Source: Prosthecobacter debontii
GTDB taxonomy: Bacteria > Verrucomicrobiota > Verrucomicrobiia > Verrucomicrobiales > Akkermansiaceae
Assembly (NCBI GenBank): GCA_945870855.1
Contig: CAMBTP010000021.1
Coordinates: forward strand, 1-48,389
DNA length: 48,389 bases
Reading direction: 5' to 3'
The notes under the pieces are model-generated. The model saw only the letters and a list, made by a program, of their open reading frames with translations. It was not told where the DNA came from and searched no databases. The stretch's first letter is position 1. Each line of letters begins with the position of its first letter. Positions 8,909 to 18,300 of this stretch are shown here, one piece after another. A program made the translations under genes and the position numbers.

Positions 8909-10216
8909 ATGACTGCAACATTTGATGCGATGGCTCTCGCCGCGCCCTTGAAACTGGTTCTGAAAGAACTTGAATACACCACTCCCTCGCCCGTCCAGGC
9001 GCAGGCTATTCCGCTCCTTCTAGAAGGCCGCGATCTCTTAGGCTGTGCTCAGACGGGAACAGGAAAAACCGCTAGTTTCGCGCTGCCGATCCTCAACGCG
9101 ATTCACAATGATCCGCGCACCCTTTGCCCGAAACAATGCCGCTGCCTTGTTCTCGCGCCGACACGGGAACTAGCGATCCAGGTAGGGAAAAGTTTTTCCA
9201 CCTACGGACAGAAAATTCGTTTTCGCCAGACTTTGATTTACGGTGGCGTCGGCCAGAATCCGCAGGTTTCTGCTATGCGTTCCGGTGTTGATGTTCTAGT
9301 TGCTACGCCGGGGCGGTTGCTCGATCTGATCGACCAAAGGCACGTCGATCTCTCGACGGTTGAGTTTTTCGTTCTCGATGAGGTGGATCGTATGCTCGAT
9401 ATGGGATTTCTGCGCGATGTGAAACGCATCGTCGCGATGCTGCCACAGAAAAAGCAGTCTCTGTTCTTTTCCGCCACGCTCGCCCCGAACATTGTGGAGC
9501 TGGCGAAGACGATCTTGCGCGATCCGGCGCGGGTATCCATCACTCCGGAAGTGACGACCGCCGAGCGCATCGAGCAGCGGCTCTGCTTTGTGGATCGCGG
9601 CAACAAGATGTATCTCCTGGAACAGCTCCTCGAAAAGCAAGCGAAGGCCGAGTCTTCGAAGCTGACCATCGTTTTCAACCGCACCAAGCATGGCGCGAAT
9701 AAAATTGCCAAGGCTTTGACTGCCGCTGGCTATGCTTCGGAAGCAATCCACGGCAACAAGTCCCAAGCTCAGCGCGAGAAAGCTCTCGCCCGATTTAAGC
9801 AAGGACTCGTGCCTGTCCTCGTTGCCACGGACGTCGCCGCGCGCGGTGTGGATGTGAAAGATGTGGGATTGGTCGTGAACTACGACCTGCCCAACGAGCC
9901 GGAAGCCTACGTCCACCGCATCGGTCGTACCGGACGTGCGGGTGCGGATGGAATGGCCGTTTCCTTTTGCGCCGAAGACGAAATCGATTTCCTTCGCGAT
10001 ATCGAAAAAACGATCAAGAACGCGATCCCGCGACTAACAGATCACCCATGGCATAGCGAGTCTCTCAACGAGAAACACATCCGTGGATTCAAACCTCCCG
10101 CCGTGAAACAAGGTGGCAGGGGTGGCCAAAGCGGTGGCGGTGGCGGAGGTGGGGCAAATCGTCGGGGCGGCGGCGGCTTTGGTAATAGCCGGGGTAAAAG
10201 TTTTCGCTCCGCTTAA
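8909..10216 (+). CDS. rhlE: DEAD-box-family ATP-dependent RNA helicase, RhlE-like, with a DEVD box
   Basis: 435 aa. The canonical order of SF2 motifs is visible: Q motif (TPSPVQAQAIP, about 25-35), Walker A AQTGTGKT (47-54), PTRELAIQ, TPGRLLDL, motif II DEVD (157-160), SAT (FFSATLAPN), then in the second RecA domain VATDVAARGVD and HRIGRTGRAG. The C-terminus is a Gly/Arg-rich tail with RGG-like groups, which in this family binds RNA non-specifically. Motif II has Val where DEAD is the rule. Role: RNA remodelling in ribosome assembly or mRNA decay, probably useful in the cold. It is convergent with uvrC, with only 6 nt between stops. The RhlE assignment rests on overall layout, so the symbol is tentative. 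Confidence 0.92.
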   Translation: MTATFDAMALAAPLKLVLKELEYTTPSPVQAQAIPLLLEGRDLLGCAQTGTGKTASFALPILNAIHNDPRTLCPKQCRCLVLAPTRELAIQVGKSFSTYGQKIRFRQTLIYGGVGQNPQVSAMRSGVDVLVATPGRLLDLIDQRHVDLSTVEFFVLDEVDRMLDMGFLRDVKRIVAMLPQKKQSLFFSATLAPNIVELAKTILRDPARVSITPEVTTAERIEQRLCFVDRGNKMYLLEQLLEKQAKAESSKLTIVFNRTKHGANKIAKALTAAGYASEAIHGNKSQAQREKALARFKQGLVPVLVATDVAARGVDVKDVGLVVNYDLPNEPEAYVHRIGRTGRAGADGMAVSFCAEDEIDFLRDIEKTIKNAIPRLTDHPWHSESLNEKHIRGFKPPAVKQGGRGGQSGGGGGGGANRRGGGGFGNSRGKSFRSA

Positions 10217-10222
10217 TCCAGC

Positions 10223-11770
10223 TCAATCCGGCTTAAGAAAATCCAAAAGGCAAGCCGCGAACTTATCGGAGAAACCCGGGATCGCCGCGATGTCGGCACG
10301 CTCTGCCTTCCGCAACCGTTCGATCGATCCGAAGGTTTTCAGCAGCAGGGCTTTCTTTCGCGGTGACATGCCCGGGCAATCGTCCAGCGCGCTTTCCTTC
10401 ATTCGGCGGCGGTAGAGTAGTTCGTTGTAGCCGTTCGCGAAGCGGTGTGCCTCATCGCGGATGCGTTGCAGGAGCTTGAGCGCCCCGCGGTCGTGGGGGA
10501 TCAGTAGGGGATCTGACACGCTGGGGAAAAATACCTCCTCGCGCTGTTTGGCTAGGCCGATGATCGGCAGTTCCTGTAAGCCGAGCTGGCGGAGTTGCTT
10601 GAAAGCACTGGAAAGCTGACCCTTGCCACCATCGACGATCACTAGATCCGGCAGAATGATCTTCGCCTTGCCTTCCTTCGCGAGCCGCCGCTGTGACTCA
10701 ATCAGGGGCTCTTGCGAGTGCTCTGTATCCTCACATATATTTTCCTTTAGGATGCGTGAGTAACGGCGGAATACGACCTCGGCCATCGATGCGAAATCGT
10801 CCTGCCCCTCCACGGTGCGGATGCGGTATTTCCGGTAATTGCGGTTGTCCGGCACACCATCGGTGAAGCGCACCATCGAGGCGACGATGTGGTTCGATGA
10901 AACATTCGAAATATCGAAGCATTCCATCACACGCGGCGGGCCGTCTAGTCCCAGCGCCTCGCCGAGATCCGCGAGATCCTCGGTGGGCTTCACCGTGGTC
11001 GGTACGCCGCGACCTCTAGAAAACTGGCGGGTGGGGGAGAGTGTCTTGCGCAGGTTTTCTAGGATGTCCCGCATTGTCGCTGCTTTCTCAAAATCCAGTG
11101 CCTCCGCTGCCGCTCGCATTTCCTGATCCAATTCCTCGAAGATAGCTTTCTTACCTTTTCCCTCTAAAATCAAGCAAGCCTCCTCCACCTTTGCGAGATA
11201 GTCTTCATGGGATATCCGACCGATGCATGGAGCGGAGCAGTTGCGGATGATATCGGCGTTGCAATGTCGATAATCGGTTTCTCCGGGAGATGTCGGACGG
11301 CAAACGCGGAGTCCGAGGCGGCGGTTGAGCCAGTTCAGCGTGTCGTGCAGTGCGGACGAGTGGGGGAACGGGCCGAAGTATTTCGCGCCGTCTTCCTTTT
11401 TCGTCCGCACCGCAATGAATTTAGGGAACTCATCAGCCATCCGCACGCGGACATGTAGGAAGCGCTTATCGTCGCGGAAGGCGATGTTGTAGCGGGGGCG
11501 GTAGTCCTTGATCAGCTTGCCCTCCAGCAACAGCGATTCCTGCTCGTTGCGCACCTCGTGGATCTCGAAATCATGGATCGAATCCATCAGCGCGCGGTTC
11601 TTCAGGTTCGCCCTGGTTTTCCGGGACGGGGTGAAATAGGAGGACAGCCGCCGTTTCAGATCCAGCGCCTTGCCCACGTAGATGATCGACCCTAGGCGGT
11701 CTTTCATCAGATACACGCCGGGCTTGTGGGGCACGTCGCGGAGCTTGATTTTAAGTTCTTGGGAAACCAT
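10223..11770 (-). CDS. uvrC: UvrABC excinuclease subunit C (short form)
   Basis: 515 aa. GIY-YIG nuclease domain at 13-92 (GVYLMKDRLGSIIYVGKA), which makes the 3' incision; a cysteine cluster C157/C170/C178/C182 matching the Fe-S ligands reported for UvrC; a UVR domain near 203-238 (EMRAAAEALDFEKAATMRD) that contacts UvrB; the RNase H-like 5'-incision domain from about 280 (ECFDIS with the catalytic Asp, then LVIVDGGKGQL and the His in HRFANGYNE); and two helix-hairpin-helix motifs at the end (CPGMSPRKKALLL, IPGFSDKFA). The stretch between UVR and the RNase H core is only about 45 residues, against roughly 130 in E. coli UvrC, which explains the short length. All catalytic motifs remain, so it should be active. 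Confidence 0.96.
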   Translation of the reverse strand: MVSQELKIKLRDVPHKPGVYLMKDRLGSIIYVGKALDLKRRLSSYFTPSRKTRANLKNRALMDSIHDFEIHEVRNEQESLLLEGKLIKDYRPRYNIAFRDDKRFLHVRVRMADEFPKFIAVRTKKEDGAKYFGPFPHSSALHDTLNWLNRRLGLRVCRPTSPGETDYRHCNADIIRNCSAPCIGRISHEDYLAKVEEACLILEGKGKKAIFEELDQEMRAAAEALDFEKAATMRDILENLRKTLSPTRQFSRGRGVPTTVKPTEDLADLGEALGLDGPPRVMECFDISNVSSNHIVASMVRFTDGVPDNRNYRKYRIRTVEGQDDFASMAEVVFRRYSRILKENICEDTEHSQEPLIESQRRLAKEGKAKIILPDLVIVDGGKGQLSSAFKQLRQLGLQELPIIGLAKQREEVFFPSVSDPLLIPHDRGALKLLQRIRDEAHRFANGYNELLYRRRMKESALDDCPGMSPRKKALLLKTFGSIERLRKAERADIAAIPGFSDKFAACLLDFLKPD

Positions 11771-11874
11771 TGTTTGTGGGTCGGGGTGAAAATCTATTTA
11801 GATTTGCGCAGATTAGAAAGTTTGCAATAGTCTGGATTTTGCTCCAGTTGTCTGCCCGAACAAGACCTACTTAG

Positions 11875-12513
11875 ATGTTCTTAAAACCATATATCCTACT
11901 ATTCGCCGGTGCTATCGCCCTTTTGCTTACTAGCTGCGCCACCAAACCAGGACCTACTCTTTCCAAGACGGACGAGAAGTATGTGAACCTCTTCGAGCCC
12001 GGCGGCTACGACCATTTCAAGGCGGAAAAGGACTACCCCAAGACCTACAACGTGTGGAAAAATATCCAGCTACTCCCGGAGACGAACTCCTCCAATGCAT
12101 GGGTGAAGATCGATCTCAAGCAGCAACGCGGCATGCTGATGAACGGTGACGCGGTGGTTATGGATTATCCGATCTGCTCAGGTATCAAGAGCCGCCCCAC
12201 GCCGCCAGGCGATTACAAGGTACTGGAAAAAATCGTGGATAAGAGCTCGAACATGTACGGCAAAATCTACGATGCGGATGGTAAAATGATCAATGGCGAT
12301 GCAGATGCATCCAAGGATACAATCCCCGAGGGTGGCAAGTTTGTCGGCGCTCCGATGCGATATTGGATGCGCCTTACATGGGATGGCGTCGGCCACCACA
12401 TCGGCCCGATCCGCCGTTATCCCGCTTCCCACGCTTGCATCCGCGGCCCCAGCGGCACGATGCCCACGGTCTATTCGAAGATGGTCGTGGGATCGCGTGT
12501 TCTCGTGGAATAA
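11875..12513 (+). CDS. L,D-transpeptidase (YkuD/ErfK family) lipoprotein
   Basis: 212 aa. A lipoprotein signal is clear: hydrophobic stretch then LLTSC with the lipidated Cys at 21. The YkuD domain spans about 65-212: VKIDLKQQRGMLMNGDAV at its start, GIKSRPTPPGDY, a His in GHHIGPI, and the catalytic SHACIRGP with Cys188 (family consensus SHGCIR). It should form 3-3 peptidoglycan cross-links or attach proteins to peptidoglycan from the outer or inner membrane face. The second residue of the catalytic motif is Ala instead of Gly, a tolerated change. It stands alone between divergent uvrC and the tRNA. Confidence 0.92.
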   Translation: MFLKPYILLFAGAIALLLTSCATKPGPTLSKTDEKYVNLFEPGGYDHFKAEKDYPKTYNVWKNIQLLPETNSSNAWVKIDLKQQRGMLMNGDAVVMDYPICSGIKSRPTPPGDYKVLEKIVDKSSNMYGKIYDADGKMINGDADASKDTIPEGGKFVGAPMRYWMRLTWDGVGHHIGPIRRYPASHACIRGPSGTMPTVYSKMVVGSRVLVE

Positions 12514-12879
12514 ACACCGCACCCGGCTACATAGCCTGCAAGTCAGCGGCGTCTGATCATCCAGGACTTCCCAGAATCAAAGTCTTCGCCGCGACCTTCG
12601 GCTACTACTCCCAAGCCGCCTGCGCGCATAAAACCGCCTGCACCAGCACGCCATAATGACGCCGCTGCTTAGGACGCTTACAATCAATATATCAATTCAA
12701 AAGGATTCGTATGTTGATTCCAGCATCCCTTGAAAGCGTGCTACAATAGCTTCACTATCTTGCTTGTGACGGGAGAAATGATCTCGAATTATTCCCTAAA
12801 ACATTAAGCCCCTCCTAGGTTTTCGTAAATTCGCGATCATTGGAGAATCCTTTTCCTCAAAAATTTTACCAAAATTCTC
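12514..12879. other. Intergenic stretch, nothing recognised
   Basis: About 366 bases between the transpeptidase stop and the putative tRNA promoter. I see no ORF with family resemblance, no strong hairpin plus T-run, and none of the repeat phrases found elsewhere in the window. The second half (12680-12850) is noticeably more A/T-rich, as expected for a promoter region. Confidence 0.5.
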
Positions 12880-12907
12880 TTGATCGGTTCCGACGGGGAG
12901 GTAAGAA
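12880..12907 (+). promoter_or_regulatory. Possible sigma-70 promoter for tRNA-Gly
   Basis: TTGATC at 12880-12885 and TAAGAA at 12902-12907 are separated by 16 bases and lie 20 bases before the tRNA. The match to TTGACA/TATAAT is partial; position rather than sequence quality is the main support. Confidence 0.35.
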
Positions 12908-12927
12908 CTCCGCACGCGCACAACGTC

Positions 12928-13002
12928 GCGGGCGTAGCTCAGTGGTAGAGCGCCACCTTGCCAAGGTGGATGTCGTGAGTTCGAATCTCATCGCCCGCTC
13001 CA
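12928..13002 (+). tRNA. tRNA-Gly (anticodon GCC), CCA encoded
   Basis: A complete cloverleaf can be drawn. The acceptor GCGGGCG (12928-12934) pairs with CGCCCGC (12992-12998); the D arm contains AGCTCAGTGGTAGAGC; the anticodon stem CCACC/GGTGG encloses TTGCCAA, reading anticodon GCC; the T arm has GTTCGAATC. The discriminator is T (12999) and CCA is encoded at 13000-13002. There is no long variable loop. It decodes GGC/GGU glycine codons. A strong terminator follows directly. Confidence 0.97.
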
Positions 13003-13010
13003 TTTTCCCA

Positions 13011-13034
13011 CCACCGGTTTCCGGTGGTTTTTTT
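13011..13034 (+). terminator. Rho-independent terminator of tRNA-Gly
   Basis: CCACCGG and CCGGTGG form a perfect 7-bp stem with a TTT loop, followed at once by seven T residues. It begins 8 bases after the tRNA CCA end and precedes the prmA start at 13090, so it separates the two units. Confidence 0.9.
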
Positions 13035-13089
13035 GTGGAATCAATAGGGCTTGCGGTAGGGGGCTCGATTCGGTGATGTTCTTGGGCCT

Positions 13090-13962
13090 ATGCATTTATG
13101 GTCGAAACTTTCTGGGGCGAAATGGGCGGACGCGTGGGAGGAGCGCTTTGCAGGGAATCCGAATTTCGTGATCGAGTATGTGAAGGGTGGGAAGTCGGTG
13201 CGGCTTCAGGTTTACTGTGCCAACAAAGCCGAGGCAGACGCGATTTTCGGACTATTCGGTGGATCGGTGCGAAAAGTGAACAATGTGGAGTGGAATAAAA
13301 CGCCTGAGCCGCCGAAGCCGCTGAAAGTGCGCGATGCCTTTCTTGTCACGTCGGAGACGGATGCGAAAAAGCTCTCCGCTCTACGCAAAGAACACGGTAA
13401 GCGCGAAATTATCGTCATCCCGCCGGAGATGGCTTTCGGCACTGGCGATCACGCGACCACCTCAACCTGTATGAGGTTTATTGTGGACATATCTCGCGAG
13501 AGGAAAGGGAAGCCATGGACGGTCGCCGATCTCGGAACGGGAACAGGACTCCTCGCCATCGCGGCGGCGAAGCTCGGCGCAAGTGAGGTCTGGGGCTGCG
13601 ACTTCGATCCTTTCGCCGTCGCCGTGGCGAAGCGTAATACGGAGCGTAACGGAACGCCGGATGTGGTTATGATCGAACAGGACGTGCTGAAGTGGAAGCC
13701 GCGCAAGAAAGGCTATGACGTAGTGCTCGCGAACCTTTTCTCCACCGTCCTGATCGAGGCCTGGCCGGTCATTGCGAAGTCGATGGGTAAAGGCTGCGAT
13801 CTGGTCGTATCTGGAATCCTAGCTACCCAGGCATGGGAAGTATTCGAGTCCGCCGCGAAACAAGGCATCGGTTTCACGAAGATAGTGAGAAAAGGTAAAT
13901 GGGTCACTGCGCGGGGTGGGTGGTTCGATGATCTTGGTGCCTTGGCAGAATCCACCAAGTAG
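13090..13962 (+). CDS. prmA: Ribosomal protein L11 methyltransferase (PrmA-like)
   Basis: 290 aa, the usual PrmA length. The class I SAM-binding core is complete: AFGTGDHATTSTC (about 118-130, the PrmA-specific loop before motif I), motif I DLGTGTGLLAIAAAKLGA (about 148-165), motif II acidic DFDP, and NLFSTVL in place of the NILA catalytic loop of E. coli PrmA. The N-terminal part (about 1-85) fits a small alpha/beta substrate-recognition domain. It probably trimethylates ribosomal protein L11, though the changed NILA loop leaves open a related protein substrate. It is monocistronic, behind the tRNA terminator. Confidence 0.9.
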   Translation: MHLWSKLSGAKWADAWEERFAGNPNFVIEYVKGGKSVRLQVYCANKAEADAIFGLFGGSVRKVNNVEWNKTPEPPKPLKVRDAFLVTSETDAKKLSALRKEHGKREIIVIPPEMAFGTGDHATTSTCMRFIVDISRERKGKPWTVADLGTGTGLLAIAAAKLGASEVWGCDFDPFAVAVAKRNTERNGTPDVVMIEQDVLKWKPRKKGYDVVLANLFSTVLIEAWPVIAKSMGKGCDLVVSGILATQAWEVFESAAKQGIGFTKIVRKGKWVTARGGWFDDLGALAESTK

Positions 13963-13995
13963 ATACTTAGTCGGTTGTGCCACCGCTGTATTCGA

Positions 13996-14523
13996 TCAGA
14001 AAATCCCGAAGTCGATGTCTCCTCTGCCAGGGCCTTCGAAGTTCCGTGCTACGAAATCACGCCAGACCTCGCGACTGTGGGGAGAAAGTGTGGCAGTGAT
14101 CTTGGCGACGCAATCCGAGCACATCAGTAGCGGTAGCGCGCCTTCGATCAAGGTGCCGTCTTGCTGGAACTGAGCGGAGATCGCATAGCCATCCTGCAGA
14201 ACACGCGGGATCTGGCAGGCCACGCATCGATCGAGACGCTCCACAGTATTCTGTAAAGCCATCCATTCAAGCATGCGTTGTTCCCAGTCGATTTTATTTT
14301 CCAAAAACGCGCGGATTGCTGTCTTCGATTCCTCGCTGAAAGAACTGGAAATCTCATCGCGGCATTCCTCACAGACGGCGTATTCCATCATGCACTCGTT
14401 GCGGTGGTAGTGCTTGTTTACGACCCATGACTCGGAAAAAGCCAGAGGATGGGCGCACACCTTGCAGGAGTCAAAAGGCGCATCGGTCTCCACGGACTCG
14501 AACCATTTCATAAGTTCTGACAT
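13996..14523 (-). CDS. Hypothetical protein with four CxxC pairs (probable zinc-binding)
   Basis: 175 aa, not recognised as a named family. Cysteines form four CxxC knuckles: C20/C23, C51/C54, C100/C103 and C135/C138, with an extra C44. Pairs 1+2 and 3+4 are each about 30 residues apart, giving two treble-clef or ribbon-like modules in an internal duplication (CKVCAHPLAF with CEECRDEI; CVACQIPRVL with CSDCVAKI). Two zinc ions are predicted. There is no signal peptide or membrane segment. It ends 33 nt from the convergent prmA stop. A cytoplasmic nucleic-acid or protein-binding role is possible but unsupported beyond the fold. Confidence 0.72.
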   Translation of the reverse strand: MSELMKWFESVETDAPFDSCKVCAHPLAFSESWVVNKHYHRNECMMEYAVCEECRDEISSSFSEESKTAIRAFLENKIDWEQRMLEWMALQNTVERLDRCVACQIPRVLQDGYAISAQFQQDGTLIEGALPLLMCSDCVAKITATLSPHSREVWRDFVARNFEGPGRGDIDFGIF

Positions 14524-14666
14524 GCTGTGAGGGTAGGGGATATGCCGCCGGATGGCAACCGGTCTATGGTTTTGTTGAATCCACTGGTGTGAGGGGGGAG
14601 GGTAGAGTGAACAACCCGTTTCGAAGCGCCTTGACGTGAGGTAAGGAATAGGAGATTTTTCCTTGC

Positions 14667-14933
14667 ATGATTCATTCCACCCTTACGAGTAAGAACCAGA
14701 CCACCGTGCCCAAAGCGGTGGTGGCGGCTTTGAAACTCAAGCCTTCGGGTCAGCTTGTTTACGAAATCGGAGCAGACGGTAGGGTTGTTCTGACTGCGAA
14801 GACCGAGACTTTCTCGAGTGTGGCTGACGGCCTTCCCAAAAGGCCGAAGCGGAAAGTCGTCCCGAGCATCGGGGACATGGACAGGGCGATCAAGGAGATG
14901 GCCGTGAAACGTTACTCCCGATCCCACTCGTGA
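14667..14933 (+). CDS. vapB: AbrB/VapB-type antitoxin
   Basis: 88 aa. The N-terminus (STLTSKNQTTVPKAVVAALK, then GQLVYEIGADGRVVL) is a swapped-hairpin AbrB/MazE/SpoVT domain, where the T-K-N-Q-T-T-V-P-K pattern marks the DNA-binding loop. The C-terminal half is basic then helical and should wrap the toxin. Its TGA overlaps the GTG start of the following PIN gene (14930-14933), the standard arrangement for coupled antitoxin and toxin. It would bind its own promoter; TTGACG at 14631 is a candidate -35 without a clear -10. Codon use looks like its neighbours. Confidence 0.88.
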   Translation: MIHSTLTSKNQTTVPKAVVAALKLKPSGQLVYEIGADGRVVLTAKTETFSSVADGLPKRPKRKVVPSIGDMDRAIKEMAVKRYSRSHS

Positions 14934-15319
14934 TCTCTCTCGATACCAACATCCTCGTCCGGTTTTTCGCAAAGGATGACGAATTGCAGTTGCGGAAAGT
15001 CCACGGCTTGCTTGGGCGAAAAGACACCACTTTCTTCGTCTGTGATCTTGTTCTCGTGGAAACCCAATGGGTACTACGGAGTATCTATGAATGGACATGC
15101 GCGGAGATAGCCGACGCGTTTTCGAGGCTGACTTCGATCCACAATCTTGAGTTTGAAAACGAAGCCCGTCTCCGGGTTGCGCTCAATGCCCTTCAGGAAG
15201 GCGCGGATCTCGCTGACGAGCTGATTATCAAAACGAGCCGTGAGCGCGGTGCTGAATCCTTTGCTACTTTCGACAAGGGAATCATCCGTCGTCACAAGGG
15301 TTTCGCGGTCTTACCCTGA
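14930..15319 (+). CDS. vapC: VapC-type PIN-domain ribonuclease toxin
   Basis: 129 aa, typical VapC size. The acidic PIN catalytic set is intact: D5 in SLDTNILVR, E44 in LVLVETQWVL, D93/D96 in ADLADELI and D115 in FATFDKGI. VapC toxins are Mg-dependent endoribonucleases, often cutting tRNA or rRNA. Translation starts at GTG 14930, overlapping the antitoxin stop by 4 nt. The gene ends 4 nt from the convergent stop of the giant TPR gene. All key residues are present, so the toxin should be functional. Confidence 0.9.
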   Translation: MISLDTNILVRFFAKDDELQLRKVHGLLGRKDTTFFVCDLVLVETQWVLRSIYEWTCAEIADAFSRLTSIHNLEFENEARLRVALNALQEGADLADELIIKTSRERGAESFATFDKGIIRRHKGFAVLP

Positions 15320-15323
15320 CCGA

Positions 15324-18300
15324 TCAATCCAAATTTGCTTCGCGTTCGAATTGCTCTAACAGCTCTGGAAGGGCGAGGCGGCCGCGGGAGTATTTTGCGG
15401 CGTCGGATTCTGGGAAGTCCCAGCGGCAACGGTTGTAGCGGCGGAAAGCGGCGGGGATATCTTTGCCGGTGCGGTAGCTTTCGCCGGCCCAGAAGAGGGC
15501 TTGCGCGGTGAGTTCGTTCTCCGGGTAGGTTTTCACGAAGGCATCGAAGGCGAGTCCTGCTTTGCTGTAGCTTTCCAGCTTGTAATGGCACTGGCCGACG
15601 CGGAAGGCCATTTTAGGTGCCCATTCGTGGTTGGGGAAACGCTCGGTGAATTTCGCACCGACCGAGGCGGCGACGGAGAACTCCTCCTTGGCATAGAAAT
15701 GCTCGTTGATGCGGAGCATGACGTTAGCGATGAGGGGGCTTTTCGGGTAGGTGGCTGCGAGGGTCACGTAAGCCTCGAGCGCTTCGTCGAGTTCACCGGC
15801 TTCTTCATGGCATTGGCCGAGCTTGTATTGCGCGTCGGGCGCAAGGTTATGGCCGGGGTGATTAGCGACGATAGAGCGGTAGGCGGCGATGGCCTCATCC
15901 CATGCCTTCATTTCCTGGGCGAACTGGCCAAGCAGGTAAGCGACGCGCGGCGCGTATTTCGGATCTGGATAGTCCTCGCGGAGTTGGCGTAAGACCCGCC
16001 GTCCGGCTTTCAAGTTTTCCTCTGCTTCCACTTCGTTTTTAAGAGTGCGGTGGCCTTTGAAAAGCTCGAAGTGGCTCTCTGCAATATGGAACTGAGTCTG
16101 GATGGCAAGTTCTTCGTTTTTGAACGATTTACTGAAAGCGGCCATCTCGCCATCGGTTCCTAGCGCGACAGGAATTTTCTTTTCGATAATCGTAAGTCCA
16201 TCGGGTGTCTGTGCGACGTTGTCGAGGTAGCCGACGGTGATTTCGTCGCCGAAATTGCACTCGATCTCGCCCTTTGAGTTGCTGGGTGTCGGCTTGGTAT
16301 TTGCAACCAGTGGGAATGAGGTGCTGAAAACTCCGCTGTGGCTCAGGGTTTCCTCGATCTCCAGGGTCTCGTCCTCACCGGAAGCGGTCATGACACGGAC
16401 GAGCGCTTTGTCGCGGTCTGCGGAAACATCGAGATCCGGGTCTTCGAGAAGCAGGTAGATCTTGGTGCCAACGTGGGCGATTTCCGCATCCTCGAGATAT
16501 TCCGTGTCGGTGATGCGCAGGGTGGCGGCGGAGGACAGAGAGGCCTTCGATGCGAGATCGGCACCGCGCGATTCGTCCCGGTAGCTGGCGGTGAAAATGT
16601 CGTTGCCGAGTGAATTCAGGACGATGAGCTTGGGCGCGTCTTTTTCGTCTTCGCTTTCAACCTCGGGATTCTCGGTGGGTTTCATGGCATCACCTAAAAG
16701 GAGCGGGATTTGGCCGACGAAGCGGCCTTCGAAGAGCGCGGGGTTGCTTGCCGAGTCGAGCGTTTCATCTGCCGGTGCGTATGCGCGTGAGAGCTTGCAC
16801 TCAATCATCTTGGTCGCTCCTTGAGTGGTTGTCACTGCGACGGTTACGGTGCTGCTGGAGTCCTTCGCTTGATCCGAATCGATCACTTCCACTGTCAGCG
16901 GCATGCGGTATTCAATTTTTCCGACATGATCGGCAGGAGGTGTTTCACCGGCGGGAATGATGCGAGGTGCGCCTCCTGCCGGAGTTTCGCTTTCCAAAAT
17001 TCTAACAATTCCATCAGTGGGATTGTTTAGGAAAACCACCGACTCGCGATCCGATGCGTGGCCGGGAAATGTGTTCTGCGTATCGCGGTAACGGAGATAG
17101 ACCTTGTCACCCGCTTTCACCACGAGCTTGTCGCCGTCCTTTTCAGCGGCGCTGTCTATCTCTGCGAGAAAGACTCCGGTCGATGCACCGGATTCGGTGG
17201 CGAGAACGTTGAAAGGTGCTTCGCCATTGAGTTGAACTGTGACCTCCACAGTGTCGCGATTGACGCTGGTATCGAGATCGAAATCCACTACCTCTGCAAC
17301 GATACGTTCGCCGGGCTCGATGCGCAGGAGTTCCTTGCGCGAGCCCTGCACCGTGCCGCCGCCGGCTCTTGCGAAATCGTAGGAGATCGGCGTGATTACG
17401 CCGTTGTGGTAGGTGGCGGTTAGCGATTTTTCGAGGAGGCGGTTGGGTTGTAATCCGCCGGCGGTGAGTTCGTCGAGATAGGCGACTTTCACCGTATCGC
17501 CAGGCGCGAGTTCGAGGATGTCGTTGTCGGCAAGTTCGAGGACATTCTCGGCGGGAGGGATGTGTTTCGCGCCGCCGCCGGAGATATCAACATTGCTGAC
17601 GGCGATGGCCTCGCCGCGATATTCGAGAAATTCGAAATCCAGATGTCGGATTTCGCGAGCCGGCGTTTTCAGGATCCAGCGGTTTTCTTCCTTGGTGATC
17701 TCACCGATTTCGGGTTTCTCGAATTTCGGTATTCCGGGAAGGGTTTTGAAATCAGTCTCGGCGAAGGGCAGCATCTTGAGTTCGGCGGCGTTTGGATTTG
17801 CACGCGCGCGGAAAACTTCCACGGCACGCGCCTGCGGCGTAGCGATGCTGAATACTGTGAGCTTGTGGATACCGCGGCTTGCGAAAATATCGGCGCTGCG
17901 CCCGCCCTCTCCGGGAGCGAGCACGAGCCTGCCATCGAGCATGATTGCGGTGGTGCGCCCGGAAACTTCGATCCGCATTGCGCCGTCGCGTTCCTGCACT
18001 AATGGACCGGACCAAATAAGAAAATAGGCGTCTTCACCTTCCTCCGGCGCTTGCCATGAAAGCGTTTTGACCTCTGTTTTTGCAGTCGGCTCGATTTTCT
18101 TCGCGGCCTCGACGATCTCCTCCCACTTGTAGGTTTCGCTGAGATCTTTCACTGGGATTTTGTATGTCCGCAGTTCCATTCCCGCATCGGGGAAGACGAT
18201 GGGCGGCACATCCGCGGGTTTTGGAAATTCCGCGAGATCGAACCACAACCTGCCATCCTGGCTGCCGCGTAAGCGCATCCGGACTGGTGCTTCGTTTTCC

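Noticed and set aside
8740..8925. Small open frames on both strands in the divergent gap before the helicase gene
   Set aside because: No start signal, no family pattern, overlapping frames on both strands; more likely promoter region for the two flanking genes.
12840..13076. 78-codon frame across the tRNA-Gly locus
   Set aside because: It reads through the tRNA and its terminator; no protein resemblance.
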